From positions 124,001 through 188,000 of the forward strand of contig JAIETF010000028.1 of NCBI GenBank assembly GCA_019745415.1: a stretch of 64,000 nucleotides of DNA, written 5' to 3'. How positions within the stretch are numbered: the stretch's first letter is position 1; each line of letters begins with the position of its first letter. Below are positions 49,878-59,026 of the stretch, one piece after another. A model generated the notes under the pieces. It was not told the DNA's origin. It worked only from the letters and a program-made list of their open reading frames with translations, and did no database searches. The translations under genes and the position numbers were made by a program. Origin of the DNA: Candidatus Obscuribacterales bacterium (GTDB lineage: Bacteria; Cyanobacteriota; Vampirovibrionia; Obscuribacterales; Obscuribacteraceae).

Positions 49878-52037
49878 ATGCCACCAATGGATTTTAACCA
49901 AGAATCATTCAGTAGACCACTGGCCGCCAATACCCATGGCGCTGAATCTCTGGCACGCGAAGTGCAGAATCAGATGATGGGAGCCCAGGCGGTATCGGTG
50001 GACAAGCTTGCCCTTCCTGCTCCCGGAGCTGACGCCGCTCTGGGTCTGGGCGCTCCGGTGGGCTCCGAACAAGCCCTTTCGCCACTCATGTCGATCATCT
50101 CCAAGATGCCTGGTCATATAGGCTTCTTCTCATCCTTCTTCGAAGGCTTGATGAGCTTTCTCTTCCCGCAAGATCTCATGAATATGCTTGACCCCAACAA
50201 TCTGGGTCTCGACAGCCTCTTTTCCACAGACCACATGAGCCTCGACCTTTCGCTACTTCCGGACGACGCTCCTATCTTGGGCAATCTAGACGGCGGGCTG
50301 GGTCTTGGCCGGGCTGATATGTTGAGCGGCAAACTCAATATGGCTTTCGAGCATGGCAGTCTTTCCAGAGAAGCAGTCTCAAGTTTTAAATCACTGAACG
50401 TCTCAGGCAATGTCTTGGGCAAGTCGCAATTTGAAGGCGGCGTGCTGAGCGGTCCCAACATGCAATCCGGTTTCAGCGAAATGGGTGGAGGACACCTCTC
50501 CTCAAATACTCGCCTTTTCGCCGACAACTCTGGCGAAGCCGCCAGCGGCTTCTCCGGTTCGTTCAAGAATATGACTTCCACCGGCAACTCACTCAACTCT
50601 AATATGAATGTCAGCGGCTCCAACCTTAATGCCGGTCTCTCCGCCAACGGTCAATCTCTTTCAGTTTCAGGCAATAGTAATCTCAACGACCTGACTGTTT
50701 TCGATCCTTCCTTTAAAGGTGCCCTAAAAGACAATCTTCTCGCTGCCAATCCCGGCGATCCTTTTAAATCATCTTTCTCGTTCAAGCCTGAACAAGCCGG
50801 AGGAGCCGGAGCTGACCTGGGTGGCAAAGATCTAGGTGGCAAAGATCTAGGTGGCATGAAAGCCAAAGCCCTTAGTTTTGACGGCAAAAACAACTTAGAT
50901 TTGAACAAAGCCGAACTGGGCGACAAGAATGTCGGCTCGCTAAACAAAAATCAAGTTCATGACGGAGCCAACCATAGTCAGGCAAAGCCTGAAAATGCAA
51001 AAGCAGATCATGCTGAAAAAGCTAGCCATAGATCACCCTTCAAGCACAAGCATACTGCTTCAGCTCAACCGAAAGCTGCAGCCACCGCTCAAAACAAGGT
51101 GAGCAGCCAAAATCAAATTGCGGAAAAACCGGCTGACCAAGCCCAAGCCCCGCAGGCACAAGACAATCAGAATCTGGGTGATCAAAGCCAACAGAATCAA
51201 GCTCAGGCTGAGGCATCAACCAGCAGCACCTACACAATTAAAGCCGGCGACAATCTTTGGAACATTGCCAAAGATCAGCTCGGCAATGCTACAAAATGGA
51301 ATGAAATCTACAAGCTCAACCAAGACCTCCTTGGTGCTAATCCCGACTTGATTCGTCCGGGCACAACTATTCAGCTGCCCGGGGCCGAAGCTGCCGCCGG
51401 CGGTGATATCGCCCATTACACCGTAAAACCGGGAGACAATCTCTGGGATATCGCCAAAGAGCAGTTGGGCGATGGCAGTAAGTGGGGCGAAATCTACAAA
51501 AACAATGAAGGCATAATCGGCGACAATCCGAGATTGATTCAGCCCGGTCAGGAACTTTCACTCGGCGGCTCCAACAATGCTTCCTTGCAAATGGCCGCTC
51601 AACCGCAAGCTCAGCCTCAGACTCTGGCCCAAACTCCAGATCCGCAGTCGCTTGGTCAAACCGCCATGCAAAATCAGCCTGTCCAAAACTATGGTTTTGA
51701 GCAAGGTATGGGCGGCAGTTCCTCAATGCAAAACTTTGAAGCAGCACCCATGCAGATGCAGCCCCAGATGCAGCCGCAAATGCAGCCGCAAATGCCGGTG
51801 CAGCAACCGATCAACCACAGCGCCATTCCGGCTAATGGTGTTCCGGTGGCTAAAGTTATTCCCCAGACTGCCTCACCCGATGCTTTCATACCGCCGGCTC
51901 ATGCCGCCGACAAGAGCCTTAGCTTCAGTAACTTTGAAAACATCGACTGGAATACCTATACAGGCAGTGCCAAATCTTCAGTATCTTCCAGCATGGGCTC
52001 TGACCTGTACAACTTCCTGAAAAATAATCGTAAGTAA
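49878..52037 (+). CDS. LysM-domain protein with long Gly/Asn/Ser-rich N-terminal region
   Basis: A 719-residue protein. Residues 1-200 contain short amphipathic segments (GHIGFFSSFFEGLMSFLFPQDLMNMLDPNNLG). Residues 200-330 are Gly/Asn/Ser-rich with repeated 'SGN' and 'GGKDLGG' units. Two LysM domains follow (about 452-500, TYTIKAGDNLWNIAKDQLG; and 513-560, HYTVKPGDNLWDIAKEQLG), then a Gln/Met-rich tail with a MQPQ repeat. LysM domains bind peptidoglycan glycan chains. No signal peptide is seen at the N-terminus, so export, if any, may be non-classical. ATG 49878 has AAGGAAAG upstream. Confidence 0.8.
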   Translation: MPPMDFNQESFSRPLAANTHGAESLAREVQNQMMGAQAVSVDKLALPAPGADAALGLGAPVGSEQALSPLMSIISKMPGHIGFFSSFFEGLMSFLFPQDLMNMLDPNNLGLDSLFSTDHMSLDLSLLPDDAPILGNLDGGLGLGRADMLSGKLNMAFEHGSLSREAVSSFKSLNVSGNVLGKSQFEGGVLSGPNMQSGFSEMGGGHLSSNTRLFADNSGEAASGFSGSFKNMTSTGNSLNSNMNVSGSNLNAGLSANGQSLSVSGNSNLNDLTVFDPSFKGALKDNLLAANPGDPFKSSFSFKPEQAGGAGADLGGKDLGGKDLGGMKAKALSFDGKNNLDLNKAELGDKNVGSLNKNQVHDGANHSQAKPENAKADHAEKASHRSPFKHKHTASAQPKAAATAQNKVSSQNQIAEKPADQAQAPQAQDNQNLGDQSQQNQAQAEASTSSTYTIKAGDNLWNIAKDQLGNATKWNEIYKLNQDLLGANPDLIRPGTTIQLPGAEAAAGGDIAHYTVKPGDNLWDIAKEQLGDGSKWGEIYKNNEGIIGDNPRLIQPGQELSLGGSNNASLQMAAQPQAQPQTLAQTPDPQSLGQTAMQNQPVQNYGFEQGMGGSSSMQNFEAAPMQMQPQMQPQMQPQMPVQQPINHSAIPANGVPVAKVIPQTASPDAFIPPAHAADKSLSFSNFENIDWNTYTGSAKSSVSSSMGSDLYNFLKNNRK
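50820..50856 (+). repeat. 18-bp direct repeat in the LysM gene
   Basis: The unit GGTGGCAAAGATCTAGGT (encoding GGKDLG) occurs twice and is followed by GGTGGCATG. It is a small in-frame expansion. Confidence 0.85.
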
Positions 52038-52061
52038 GAGTAAGCTGGCGCTCTCTCACTT

Positions 52062-53186
52062 TCAATTATTGTTCAGTTGGCTAAAGACAAGACCGGCAAC
52101 TTTGCCGACATCGGCGAGAGTAGCCGGTGTATTTGCAGCTTGGTTAGCGGTCGGAGCAAGAATGTCTATACCGACCGAGGCGGCAGTCAAGTCTGTCACC
52201 GCCGGCATGGCAATGACTTTTTTGCCTTTACTTTTGGCCAGGGCAATCAATCGACCCACCCCTTTGCCAGAAAGCGACTGGCTGTCGAGACGCCCTTCAG
52301 CCACAACCACAAAGTCGCAGAGTTCAATTTTTTCAGCCAAAGAAAGCTTGTCGAATAGCCAATCAAAGCCTGAGATAATCGGGGCCTTGAGAAGCGAAGA
52401 AAGACCATAGCCGGCGCCGCCGGCACTGCCGGCACCAGGCATCTCTCGCAGACTAGCATCGAGACCCAGGCTTCTTTCTAAGATATCGGCAAAATTGCTC
52501 AAAGCCCGGTCCAAAACAGGCACGTCCTCGGGTCTGAGACCCTTCTGCGGTCCAAACACTGCCGCAGCGCCAAACTCGCCGGTCAAGGGATTGGTCACAT
52601 CGGAAACCACATAAAACTTTACTCCGGCAATAGTTTTCTCAAGCTTTGTCAGATCTACTCTCACCAAATCGAGCAAAGCTATGCCACCACAGGCAATATC
52701 ATTACCCTGCTTATCCAGAAAGCTGGCCCCCAAAGCCGCCAGGCAACCTGCGCCACCATCAGTAGAGGCACTACCACCCAGAGTAACATAGATATTCTTT
52801 AGACCTCTTTCTATGGCATCTTTGATCAGCTGCCCCAAGCCTGTTGTCTGAGCCCGCAGTCCGTCTAACTCTTCCGCCCTCAGATGAGCTATTCCAGAGG
52901 CTGAAGCTAGCTCAACCACAGCCTCCGTCCCGTCGATCAAATAAGAAGCACTTACTAATGCACCAAGCGGTCCAGTTACTTCTTTTCGAACAATTTCGGC
53001 ATCCAGTGCCGCCTTCAGACAGTTAACAGTATCATCTCCACCGTCGGCAAAAGGGGTAGAGATAGTATCAAAGCCGCAGCGCTCCGCTTCCCTGGTTATA
53101 GCCTCTGCCAGGGCCGGGGCATCGATACTGCCTTTGTAAGAACATGGTGCAATCAGTATTCTTTTTTTAATTGGTTTAATGTACAT
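52062..53186 (-). CDS. Glycerate 2-kinase (GlxK/GarK family)
   Basis: A 374-residue glycerate kinase. Evidence: ILIAPCSYKGSIDAPALAEAI at the N-terminus (family motif APCSFKGS), TPFADGGDDTVNCL, GLGQLIKDAIERG, LGGSASTDGGAGCLAALGA (glycine-rich substrate loop), DVTNPLTGEFGAA, then the hallmark EGRLDSQSLSGKGVGRLIALAK. It phosphorylates glycerate at C2 with ATP. ATG 53186 is chosen; a TTG one codon earlier is an alternative. Convergent with the LysM gene. Confidence 0.93.
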   Translation of the reverse strand: MYIKPIKKRILIAPCSYKGSIDAPALAEAITREAERCGFDTISTPFADGGDDTVNCLKAALDAEIVRKEVTGPLGALVSASYLIDGTEAVVELASASGIAHLRAEELDGLRAQTTGLGQLIKDAIERGLKNIYVTLGGSASTDGGAGCLAALGASFLDKQGNDIACGGIALLDLVRVDLTKLEKTIAGVKFYVVSDVTNPLTGEFGAAAVFGPQKGLRPEDVPVLDRALSNFADILERSLGLDASLREMPGAGSAGGAGYGLSSLLKAPIISGFDWLFDKLSLAEKIELCDFVVVAEGRLDSQSLSGKGVGRLIALAKSKGKKVIAMPAVTDLTAASVGIDILAPTANQAANTPATLADVGKVAGLVFSQLNNN

Positions 53187-53263
53187 CAATTAGTTTATCG
53201 GTCATTGCAAGCGGGCAAGAAAAAGCAGATGGATTTTCTGCAAAAAATATCGAGGTTATTGCC

Positions 53264-53788
53264 ATGGGCAAAAAAGACGACGTCAACAAACTTCTCGGTA
53301 ACCTCAAGTCTTCTGCCGAGAGAGCCAATGCCCCAGCTATTTACACAAGAGAAATAGACCTCTCTTACTACAAAGAGAATCATGCCTGGCCCGGACGTAA
53401 TTATATATACATCGGCAACTCTTTTAACATCAAAAAGAAAATTCAATCGCCCAACAGCCGCGATTCAAGAAAAAGAGCTGCATGTATAGCCATGATGTTG
53501 GAAAAAGGAAAAGGCAATCGAAGATGTCTTTCTGTAGGAGAAGCCTTGCAGCATGAAGGCTTCAAAGAGTGCCTCAGTCGTTTTGAGTATGATTGGCTGG
53601 CAAGAGAATCGCAAGAGACCTTACTTGGACCAGCATACAACGATAAGGGCGAGTTGTTGCCTCTTTCCTTCACAGTTTGGCGACAAATGCCTGCACCAGT
53701 TCAGCAAAACAATACAAAAGAGAGAACACCTGACGCAGAAGCAAATTCAAGACAGGGCAAGAAAGCTGCGAAAGCAGGCAGAACCTAA
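53264..53788 (+). CDS. Uncharacterised basic protein
   Basis: A 174-residue soluble protein starting at ATG 53264 with GAGG upstream. The core (about 40-145) holds aromatic residues (ENHAWPGRNYIYIGNSF, SRFEYDWLARESQETLLGPAY) and looks folded; the tail is Lys/Arg/Glu-rich and disordered. I do not recognise a family. It is divergent from glycerate kinase (77-bp gap) and convergent with rpiB. Confidence 0.55.
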   Translation: MGKKDDVNKLLGNLKSSAERANAPAIYTREIDLSYYKENHAWPGRNYIYIGNSFNIKKKIQSPNSRDSRKRAACIAMMLEKGKGNRRCLSVGEALQHEGFKECLSRFEYDWLARESQETLLGPAYNDKGELLPLSFTVWRQMPAPVQQNNTKERTPDAEANSRQGKKAAKAGRT

Positions 53789-53801
53789 TCTGCCTGTGAA
53801 A

Positions 53802-54284
53802 TCAGCTAAAAAGTCCCTGTTCAAATGATCTGCTTACTTCTATTTTCTTGACTCGGCGCTCATGACGCCCACCTTCAAATTCGGTATTCAACCAAGTAGA
53901 AAGAATACCGGCAAGGTCGGAAGCTTTAGTAGAGCGACCAGCTAGACAAAGCACATTGGCATCATTATGTTGCCGACTGAGCATAGCTTGATCTTTGTCG
54001 TGGACAAGGGCGGCGCGCACGCGACGCACCTTATTAGCTACAATAGAAACGCCTATGCCCGAACCGCAGCAGATAATGCCTCGAAACGACTCACCCTGCG
54101 AAACAGATTGAGCCACTTTCCTGGCATAGTCAGGATAGTCGCAAGAATCTTTTGAATTAGTGCCAAAATCAAGCACTGTATGTCCTTCTTTCTCAAGAAA
54201 GGCACGCACAGCCTCTTTCAGCTCAAAACCAGCATGATCACTGCCTATGGCGATGACTTCGCCATCTTCTTCACTTTTAGTCAT
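53802..54284 (-). CDS. rpiB: Ribose-5-phosphate isomerase B
   Basis: A 160-residue RpiB/LacAB-type isomerase: IAIGSDHAGFELKEAVRAFLEKEGH (the phosphate-binding DHAG start), DFGTNSKDSCDYPDYA, ICCGSGIGVSIVANKV (catalytic Cys in the CGSGxGxS loop) and SRQHNDANVLCLAGR. It interconverts ribose-5-phosphate and ribulose-5-phosphate in the pentose phosphate route. ATG 54284 has GGAG upstream; TTG 54290 is an alternative. It follows the WYL-domain gene after 12 bases in the same operon. Confidence 0.95.
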   Translation of the reverse strand: MTKSEEDGEVIAIGSDHAGFELKEAVRAFLEKEGHTVLDFGTNSKDSCDYPDYARKVAQSVSQGESFRGIICCGSGIGVSIVANKVRRVRAALVHDKDQAMLSRQHNDANVLCLAGRSTKASDLAGILSTWLNTEFEGGRHERRVKKIEVSRSFEQGLFS

Positions 54285-54296
54285 AGACAACTCCGT

Positions 54297-55019
54297 TTAT
54301 GAATAAACAGGTAGTCTACTATAGCTCAATTGAGAGACATCAGCAGGTGCTTCAAAGGGTGTTTTTGTCTGAACTATCTCTTTAATTCTATCCACTCTAA
54401 ATACAAGAATATCTCGTCTTTCATGACAATAAGCCACCATACGCCAAAGATTCTGCTCTTTCATTATGACCAGCGGATCAAGAGTTACCGGGTCGACTGC
54501 TTCGCGCAAAATACTGTAATAGTAAGCTTTCACGCATTGATGATTAACTAAAGCTTTCTCCAGCACTGGCAAAGTAGAATCGATGTTATACATCGGATAA
54601 TCAAAGAGCTTCTCGGTCAGACTTCCCATACCCACTTCGCCACTGGGCAAATGAGAGGGATGATCACGCGTCTCTAAGCCATCGATTGTGACAAAATCAT
54701 CATCGGCGAAAAGACCGTAGTCTTCTTCCATCTCGCCATCGCAAATGACCGACTCGACAATGGCGTCAGCCAGTTCGAAAGCTACCTTGGCCACATCGGG
54801 CGGCAACATACTATCGATCTTGGCTATCACATCCTTGATGAGCTGATCACGCTCTTCAGCATGGATGGTCACTCCAGCCACCAATTTATCCAAAAGCCTG
54901 GCACTTGTTAAAAGCAACATGCCTTCTTCATTGGTCAGACGAAGCTCGAAGCTATCCTTCAGTTCGTCAGACTTCCGCCTCTCCATATCGCCGGGGTTTG
55001 CCCCGTTCTGCTCAGGCAT
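54297..55019 (-). CDS. WYL-domain regulatory protein without HTH
   Basis: A 240-residue protein. I start at ATG 55019 (GAGGAG upstream) instead of the upstream GTG 55061. The C-terminal part, about 165-235, is a WYL domain (LEKALVNHQCVKAYYYS, then LWRMVAYCHERRDILVFRVDRIKEI), a ligand-binding module of transcription factors and CRISPR regulators. The N-terminal half is a helical, acidic region (FELRLTNEEGMLLLTSARLLDKLV); a DNA-binding HTH is not obvious. It may regulate the rpiB operon or bind a partner. Confidence 0.75.
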   Translation of the reverse strand: MPEQNGANPGDMERRKSDELKDSFELRLTNEEGMLLLTSARLLDKLVAGVTIHAEERDQLIKDVIAKIDSMLPPDVAKVAFELADAIVESVICDGEMEEDYGLFADDDFVTIDGLETRDHPSHLPSGEVGMGSLTEKLFDYPMYNIDSTLPVLEKALVNHQCVKAYYYSILREAVDPVTLDPLVIMKEQNLWRMVAYCHERRDILVFRVDRIKEIVQTKTPFEAPADVSQLSYSRLPVYS

Positions 55020-55164
55020 AGGAATCTCCTCGACAGAATCTACAGATTGAAAAAAGCGCACATATAACTAGACTAGCACTGCTTGCCAAGTACTGAAAAG
55101 TGCAGAGCAAATTAAGCCCTCAAAAGCTGCGCCGATAACTGGCTCTCATGTAAGCAATAATGCC

Positions 55165-56934
55165 CTACATTTTTTCAGGAGCCGATACACCTATTATGCC
55201 CAGAGCGTTGGAAAGTACCTGCTTAGTAGCTAAAATTAGCCCCAGCCTGGCTTTGGTGACCGATAACTGATCTGTAATCACCCTTGAGACCTCATAGAAC
55301 TTTTGTAAGTCGTTAGCCAGCTCAAAGGCATAGCGAGCCAGGCGACCTGGTTGTCTGGTTTCAACCGCCTCCAAAACTTCCAGAGGAAAAGATTCAAGGC
55401 GGGTTATCAGGGCTTTCTGATGGGCGAAAACCTCGCTGTCGCTATCGTATAGAGCCTGGAATACCGCAGGGTTGCTCTTGTACTCAGCCATGAAGCCCTC
55501 TAGCTCTTTAGCAGTGAAGGGTGCTGGTTTATCGCCGTCGGTTCCTTGCATGGGTTCGAGTGCACGACGCAAGATGGCACAGCAACGGGCATGAGCATAT
55601 TGAATGTAGAAGGCCGGGTTCTCACGACTGGTCTTTTTGGCCAACTCGAGATCAAAATTAATGGAATTTTGGGGAGACGATTCGGCCAAGTAATAGCGAA
55701 CCGCATCAACCCCCACTTCATCCAAAACCTCGCCGAGCATAACGACTGTGCCCATGCGCTTGCTCATTCTAACTATCTGACCATCTCTGCTTAAATTGAC
55801 AATCTGGGTGAGCACTACTTCCAGCTTCGATTGATCAACACCAAGAGCCTGCATAGCCCCTTTCAAGCCAGGCACCTGCCCGTGGTGGTCGGCTCCCCAG
55901 ATATTGATCATCAAGTCATAGCCTCGTCTATATTTGTCGAGGTGATAAGCCGAGTCGTTGGCTAAATAGGTTGTCGAACCCGATGACTTACGCAAGACGC
56001 GATCACGTTCGTCGCCTAGCTCTTTTGTCTTGAGCCAGAGGGCACCTTCGCTTTCATAACTCATGCCGTGTTTCTCAAACTCCGACAAAACATCAGCCAC
56101 TTTATCGGCAGCATGCAAGTCTCTTTCAGAATACCAACGGTCAAACCTGATATGCAGTTTCTCCAGAAGTACTCTCTGATGTTCGATAATCACCTTCATG
56201 GTCAGGTCGCCCAACTTGACGGCGCCTTCCTCTTCAGAAAGATCGAGATACTTTTTGCCTTCTTGGGCGACTACTTGCTCTAGAAACTCTTTCAAATACT
56301 CCTGAGGGTAGCCTTCGGTGGGGTAGGGCACAGCCCGATCAAGCAAGATGCGATAAAGAGCAAAAGCACAGCGCCCAAGCTGAGCAATCTGCTCACCGGC
56401 GTCATTTATATAGAATTCTTCCTCTACCTGATAGCCGGCAAACTTGAGCAGATTCGCCAAGCAACTACCAAAAACGGCGTTGCGCCCGTGTCCTATGTGC
56501 AAGTCGCCGGTCGGATTAGCCGAAACATATTCAATCAAGACCTTTTTGCCGGCTCCCAAAGCCGGTTTACCATAGGAAGCGCCCTGACTAAGAACATCAC
56601 TTATAGTTTCATTGAGCCAACCGGTGCCAAGCTTAAAATTAATAAAGCCTGGATTGGCGACAGTAACAGACTCTAAATAACTCCCCTGCCCTTCACTATC
56701 TAGGGCAATCTGATCAGCAATAGCTTGGGCAATCTTGATTGGAGCTATCTTTGCTTGTCCAGCCAGCTTCAAGGCCACTCCGCAAGCCAAATCGCCGTGT
56801 TCAGGCAAGCGCGGCTTCTCAATCTGTATGGGGGGAATGTCGCGGGTATCGGCGGCAATAGCGCCCAGGAGTCCCTGCTGACAGGCTGAGGCAAAAGCCC
56901 GGGAGACAATAGCAGCCAGCTTTTCTTTAATCAT
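55165..56934 (-). CDS. argS: Arginyl-tRNA synthetase
   Basis: A 589-residue class I synthetase. The N-terminal additional domain (1-110) leads to EYVSANPTGDLHIGHGRNAVFG with the HIGH motif, and the KMSKS-equivalent is RMSKRMG. The DALR anticodon-binding domain lies at the C-terminus (about 470-589; PFTAKELEGFM...ARYAFELANDLQKFYEVSRV). It charges tRNA-Arg. ATG 56934. It is a full-length, ordinary housekeeping gene, divergent from the next gene with 110 bp between. Confidence 0.97.
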   Translation of the reverse strand: MIKEKLAAIVSRAFASACQQGLLGAIAADTRDIPPIQIEKPRLPEHGDLACGVALKLAGQAKIAPIKIAQAIADQIALDSEGQGSYLESVTVANPGFINFKLGTGWLNETISDVLSQGASYGKPALGAGKKVLIEYVSANPTGDLHIGHGRNAVFGSCLANLLKFAGYQVEEEFYINDAGEQIAQLGRCAFALYRILLDRAVPYPTEGYPQEYLKEFLEQVVAQEGKKYLDLSEEEGAVKLGDLTMKVIIEHQRVLLEKLHIRFDRWYSERDLHAADKVADVLSEFEKHGMSYESEGALWLKTKELGDERDRVLRKSSGSTTYLANDSAYHLDKYRRGYDLMINIWGADHHGQVPGLKGAMQALGVDQSKLEVVLTQIVNLSRDGQIVRMSKRMGTVVMLGEVLDEVGVDAVRYYLAESSPQNSINFDLELAKKTSRENPAFYIQYAHARCCAILRRALEPMQGTDGDKPAPFTAKELEGFMAEYKSNPAVFQALYDSDSEVFAHQKALITRLESFPLEVLEAVETRQPGRLARYAFELANDLQKFYEVSRVITDQLSVTKARLGLILATKQVLSNALGIIGVSAPEKM

Positions 56935-57044
56935 TGAATACCCTACTCTCGAGACGCTCTGTACAAACAGGACAAGAAATGATATTACATTCGCCTCTTG
57001 CTGATGGCATATCTTGAAGCAAGCTTACTGAGAGGAAGACTAAT

Positions 57045-57584
57045 TTGAAGAATCTAATATCTCTTGCCGCCAGTCTGGCAATCTTCTCCGGGGTCGGATT
57101 CTCTGCCCTAGCCTACGGCGATGATATGGCTTATGCCACCGACCCGGTCGGCAAGATGAGCGAACTAACCAAACTTCTGGCAAAGCATGCCAAAGAACTG
57201 GAAACAGTAGCCAACGAACTCGACAAAGTCTCGGAAGATCTCGACAAAGTAGAAAAACTTCCCCCGAAATCAGTCAGCCCGGAACGCTTTAAAGAACTGG
57301 AAGGTCGCTTCACTGCTGCAGTCAAACGCAGCGAAGAAGTGGAACGCAAAATAGGCAGTGAGCTTGATCAAGATCTAGTAGAGATCAAGAAAGTAAGAAA
57401 GACTCTGGAAGCAATTGCCAAAAGCCGGAAAGGCAAGAACAAAAACATTGCTCAGAAGACAGACTCTAAGCTGAACAATGCCGAATTGGCAGAATGTCTA
57501 AAAGACATTGCCGAGCTTGAGAAGTCGGCGCTCGACCTTAAGCGGGTGGTCAGCGAAGATAGTGAGCCAGCACAAGGCAAATAG
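57045..57584 (+). CDS. Exported coiled-coil protein
   Basis: A 179-residue protein, TTG start with GAGGAAG eight bases upstream. Residues 1-23 form a signal peptide (KNLISLAASLAIFSGVGFSALA). The rest is charged and almost entirely helical with heptad-like leucines (LLAKHAKELETVANELDKVSEDLDKVEKL), so it should form a coiled coil in the envelope. No family is recognised. It might be an envelope stress or peptidoglycan-associated factor, but nothing proves it. Confidence 0.65.
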   Translation: MKNLISLAASLAIFSGVGFSALAYGDDMAYATDPVGKMSELTKLLAKHAKELETVANELDKVSEDLDKVEKLPPKSVSPERFKELEGRFTAAVKRSEEVERKIGSELDQDLVEIKKVRKTLEAIAKSRKGKNKNIAQKTDSKLNNAELAECLKDIAELEKSALDLKRVVSEDSEPAQGK

Positions 57585-57598
57585 ATAGTTAGCGGATA

Positions 57599-57633
57599 CA
57601 AAAATAAGACCGCCGGCTCAAAGACCGACGGTC
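57599..57633 (-). terminator. Terminator of the gene at 57705 (minus strand)
   Basis: A nine-base arm with one mismatch (57608-57616 with 57625-57633) encloses an eight-base loop. On the minus strand it is followed by TTATTTTTG. It sits 72 bases past the stop of the minus-strand gene, and also 15 bases beyond the coiled-coil gene. Confidence 0.55.
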
Positions 57634-57704
57634 ACAGGAGTATCGGCGGAGGAGCACTCCGCTGGATATATCTTTTATACGCCTAAGAGTTGGACTCTAT
57701 AGCT

Positions 57705-58247
57705 TTAGCTGTTGATGCCTTCCACTTCGGAGAGCAAGCTGAAAACCTCACTGAGAGCCAGATCATAATCCAAACCCTCAAGAGCGTAACCCGACTGCCC
57801 GTTTGCCGAAATGACATCAAAGCGAGCTTGATGTTCGCCTTCTCTTATGGTTAGAACGGCTCTAGCACCGCCTTTCAAAAGACAAGCGATTTCGGTCAAC
57901 TCGGGCAGGTAACGGGTTCCAAATTCTTCTCGGCGGCTTAGCCTGCGCACAAACAGACTCTTGTTGCGCCAATATGATTCTTGGCTTTGACCGTCGGCCT
58001 GACAGCCTTCTTCAGCCGAAGTGAGTACCTGCCATCTCTCTAAACGCTGGGCCAGGTCGCGAACTTTCAACGCTGACAAGCGAGCCTTGTAAGTAACGGC
58101 TATATTGATCAACTTTCGCAATTTGCCTTGATCTATAGGCAAGGCCAAACCACCACTCAAAACACCGAAATTGCGAGAATGCTTTGGCAGAGCCGAGGCG
58201 GCTTCAGGAGTCGAATCACCATACTCTTTCAAGACTGTCAGTGTCAT
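57705..58247 (-). CDS. Uncharacterised soluble protein
   Basis: A 180-residue protein with no recognised domain and no membrane segment. It has a helical, Arg-rich core (KLINIAVTYKARLSALKVRDLAQRLERWQVL, then SLFVRRLSRREEFGTRYL) and ends in an acidic strand/helix. A minus-strand terminator lies downstream. The ATG at 58247 has GAGG about ten bases upstream. Confidence 0.55.
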   Translation of the reverse strand: MTLTVLKEYGDSTPEAASALPKHSRNFGVLSGGLALPIDQGKLRKLINIAVTYKARLSALKVRDLAQRLERWQVLTSAEEGCQADGQSQESYWRNKSLFVRRLSRREEFGTRYLPELTEIACLLKGGARAVLTIREGEHQARFDVISANGQSGYALEGLDYDLALSEVFSLLSEVEGINS

Positions 58248-58580
58248 TTTATATAGAACCTCAATAAGGCAAATTGGGCAGAAAAATTTGAACAGGTCGA
58301 ACAGACACTCTTCGAAGTAAATCCGCGCCTTTCAGCGCCGGCTTCCACCGAGCGATATATCTTTGTATTCAGGACCGCTTTCAGCTCATGTCCTATTAAC
58401 AGGGAATCATTATACGAGATTAGTACGAAGTTGATCATTTAGACCGATCACTTTTAATGAACGCCACCAAAGGTGGTGATGCATTTAAAGGCGCTACAGA
58501 TCTCGTATATATCAGATTACCCCCTGCAGTCATAAAGCATACAGTTTGCATGCACAATCGCGCAATTCAGGAGGGCAGCC

Positions 58581-58625
58581 ATGTCTGAAAGATCTTCACA
58601 AACAGAAGCTTTACACATTGATTAG
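58581..58625 (+). CDS. Possible 14-residue peptide with strong ribosome site
   Basis: AGGAGGG lies six bases before an ATG; the frame encodes MSERSSQTEALHID and stops. The ribosome site is the best in this region, but a 14-codon frame proves little. A chance match is likely. Confidence 0.2.
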   Translation: MSERSSQTEALHID

Positions 58626-58759
58626 ATATACAAAAATAGTAGTCAATTACAAATAGAGGGCAATTCTCCGAAACCCGCAGAGACACTTGATTTCCAAGCT
58701 TGATTAGAGGCACAAAACCTTAGGCGCACTTCATTAAGCAGAGAATATAAACAGAATCT

Positions 58760-58781
58760 GATTACTTAATTGCAAGTAATC
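58760..58781. repeat. Inverted repeat in the gene-poor region
   Basis: GATTACTT (58760-58767) and AAGTAATC (58774-58781) with a six-base spacer; an operator-like perfect dyad. No gene is nearby to be regulated. Confidence 0.45.
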
Positions 58782-58960
58782 TAATGATTAGAAGACGCTT
58801 CACTGAGCCAATCTGAGATGACGCACTGCTAGTAGTGGCATAGACATCTGATATCACCAATGGTGTATAAACAAATGATGGCATCTATAATCCAGAAAGG
58901 ACAAACGAAGGAAACAAGGCAAGATAAGCTACGATTTTTTCAGAACTTAAAAATGGCGGA

Positions 58961-58999
58961 AGAAAAAATAGAGAGTCGCAGAAACTGCGACTCTCTATT
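58961..58999 (-). terminator. Strong terminator of the sigma/anti-sigma/Spy-like operon
   Basis: A perfect 15-bp stem (58967-58981 with 58985-58999) with an AAA loop. On the minus strand it is followed by a run of T residues (TTTTTTCTT reading into 58961). It lies 28 bases after the Spy-like gene. Confidence 0.85.
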
Positions 59000-59026
59000 G
59001 CTAAACAACTGGAGCTTGGCCTATAT

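Larger units (their letters stand above)
58248..59026. other. Gene-poor 0.8-kb region
   Basis: It contains no convincing protein gene. There are several short inverted repeats, a possible 14-codon frame (58581-58625) and, at the far end, the terminator of the next minus-strand gene. Composition is visibly AT-richer than the neighbours. A small RNA gene, or the relic of a lost gene, are both possible. Confidence 0.6.

Noticed and set aside
58244..58438. A 64-codon minus-strand frame upstream of the 57705 gene
   Set aside because: No ribosome site, no recognised domain; it covers only the upstream gap and looks like chance.
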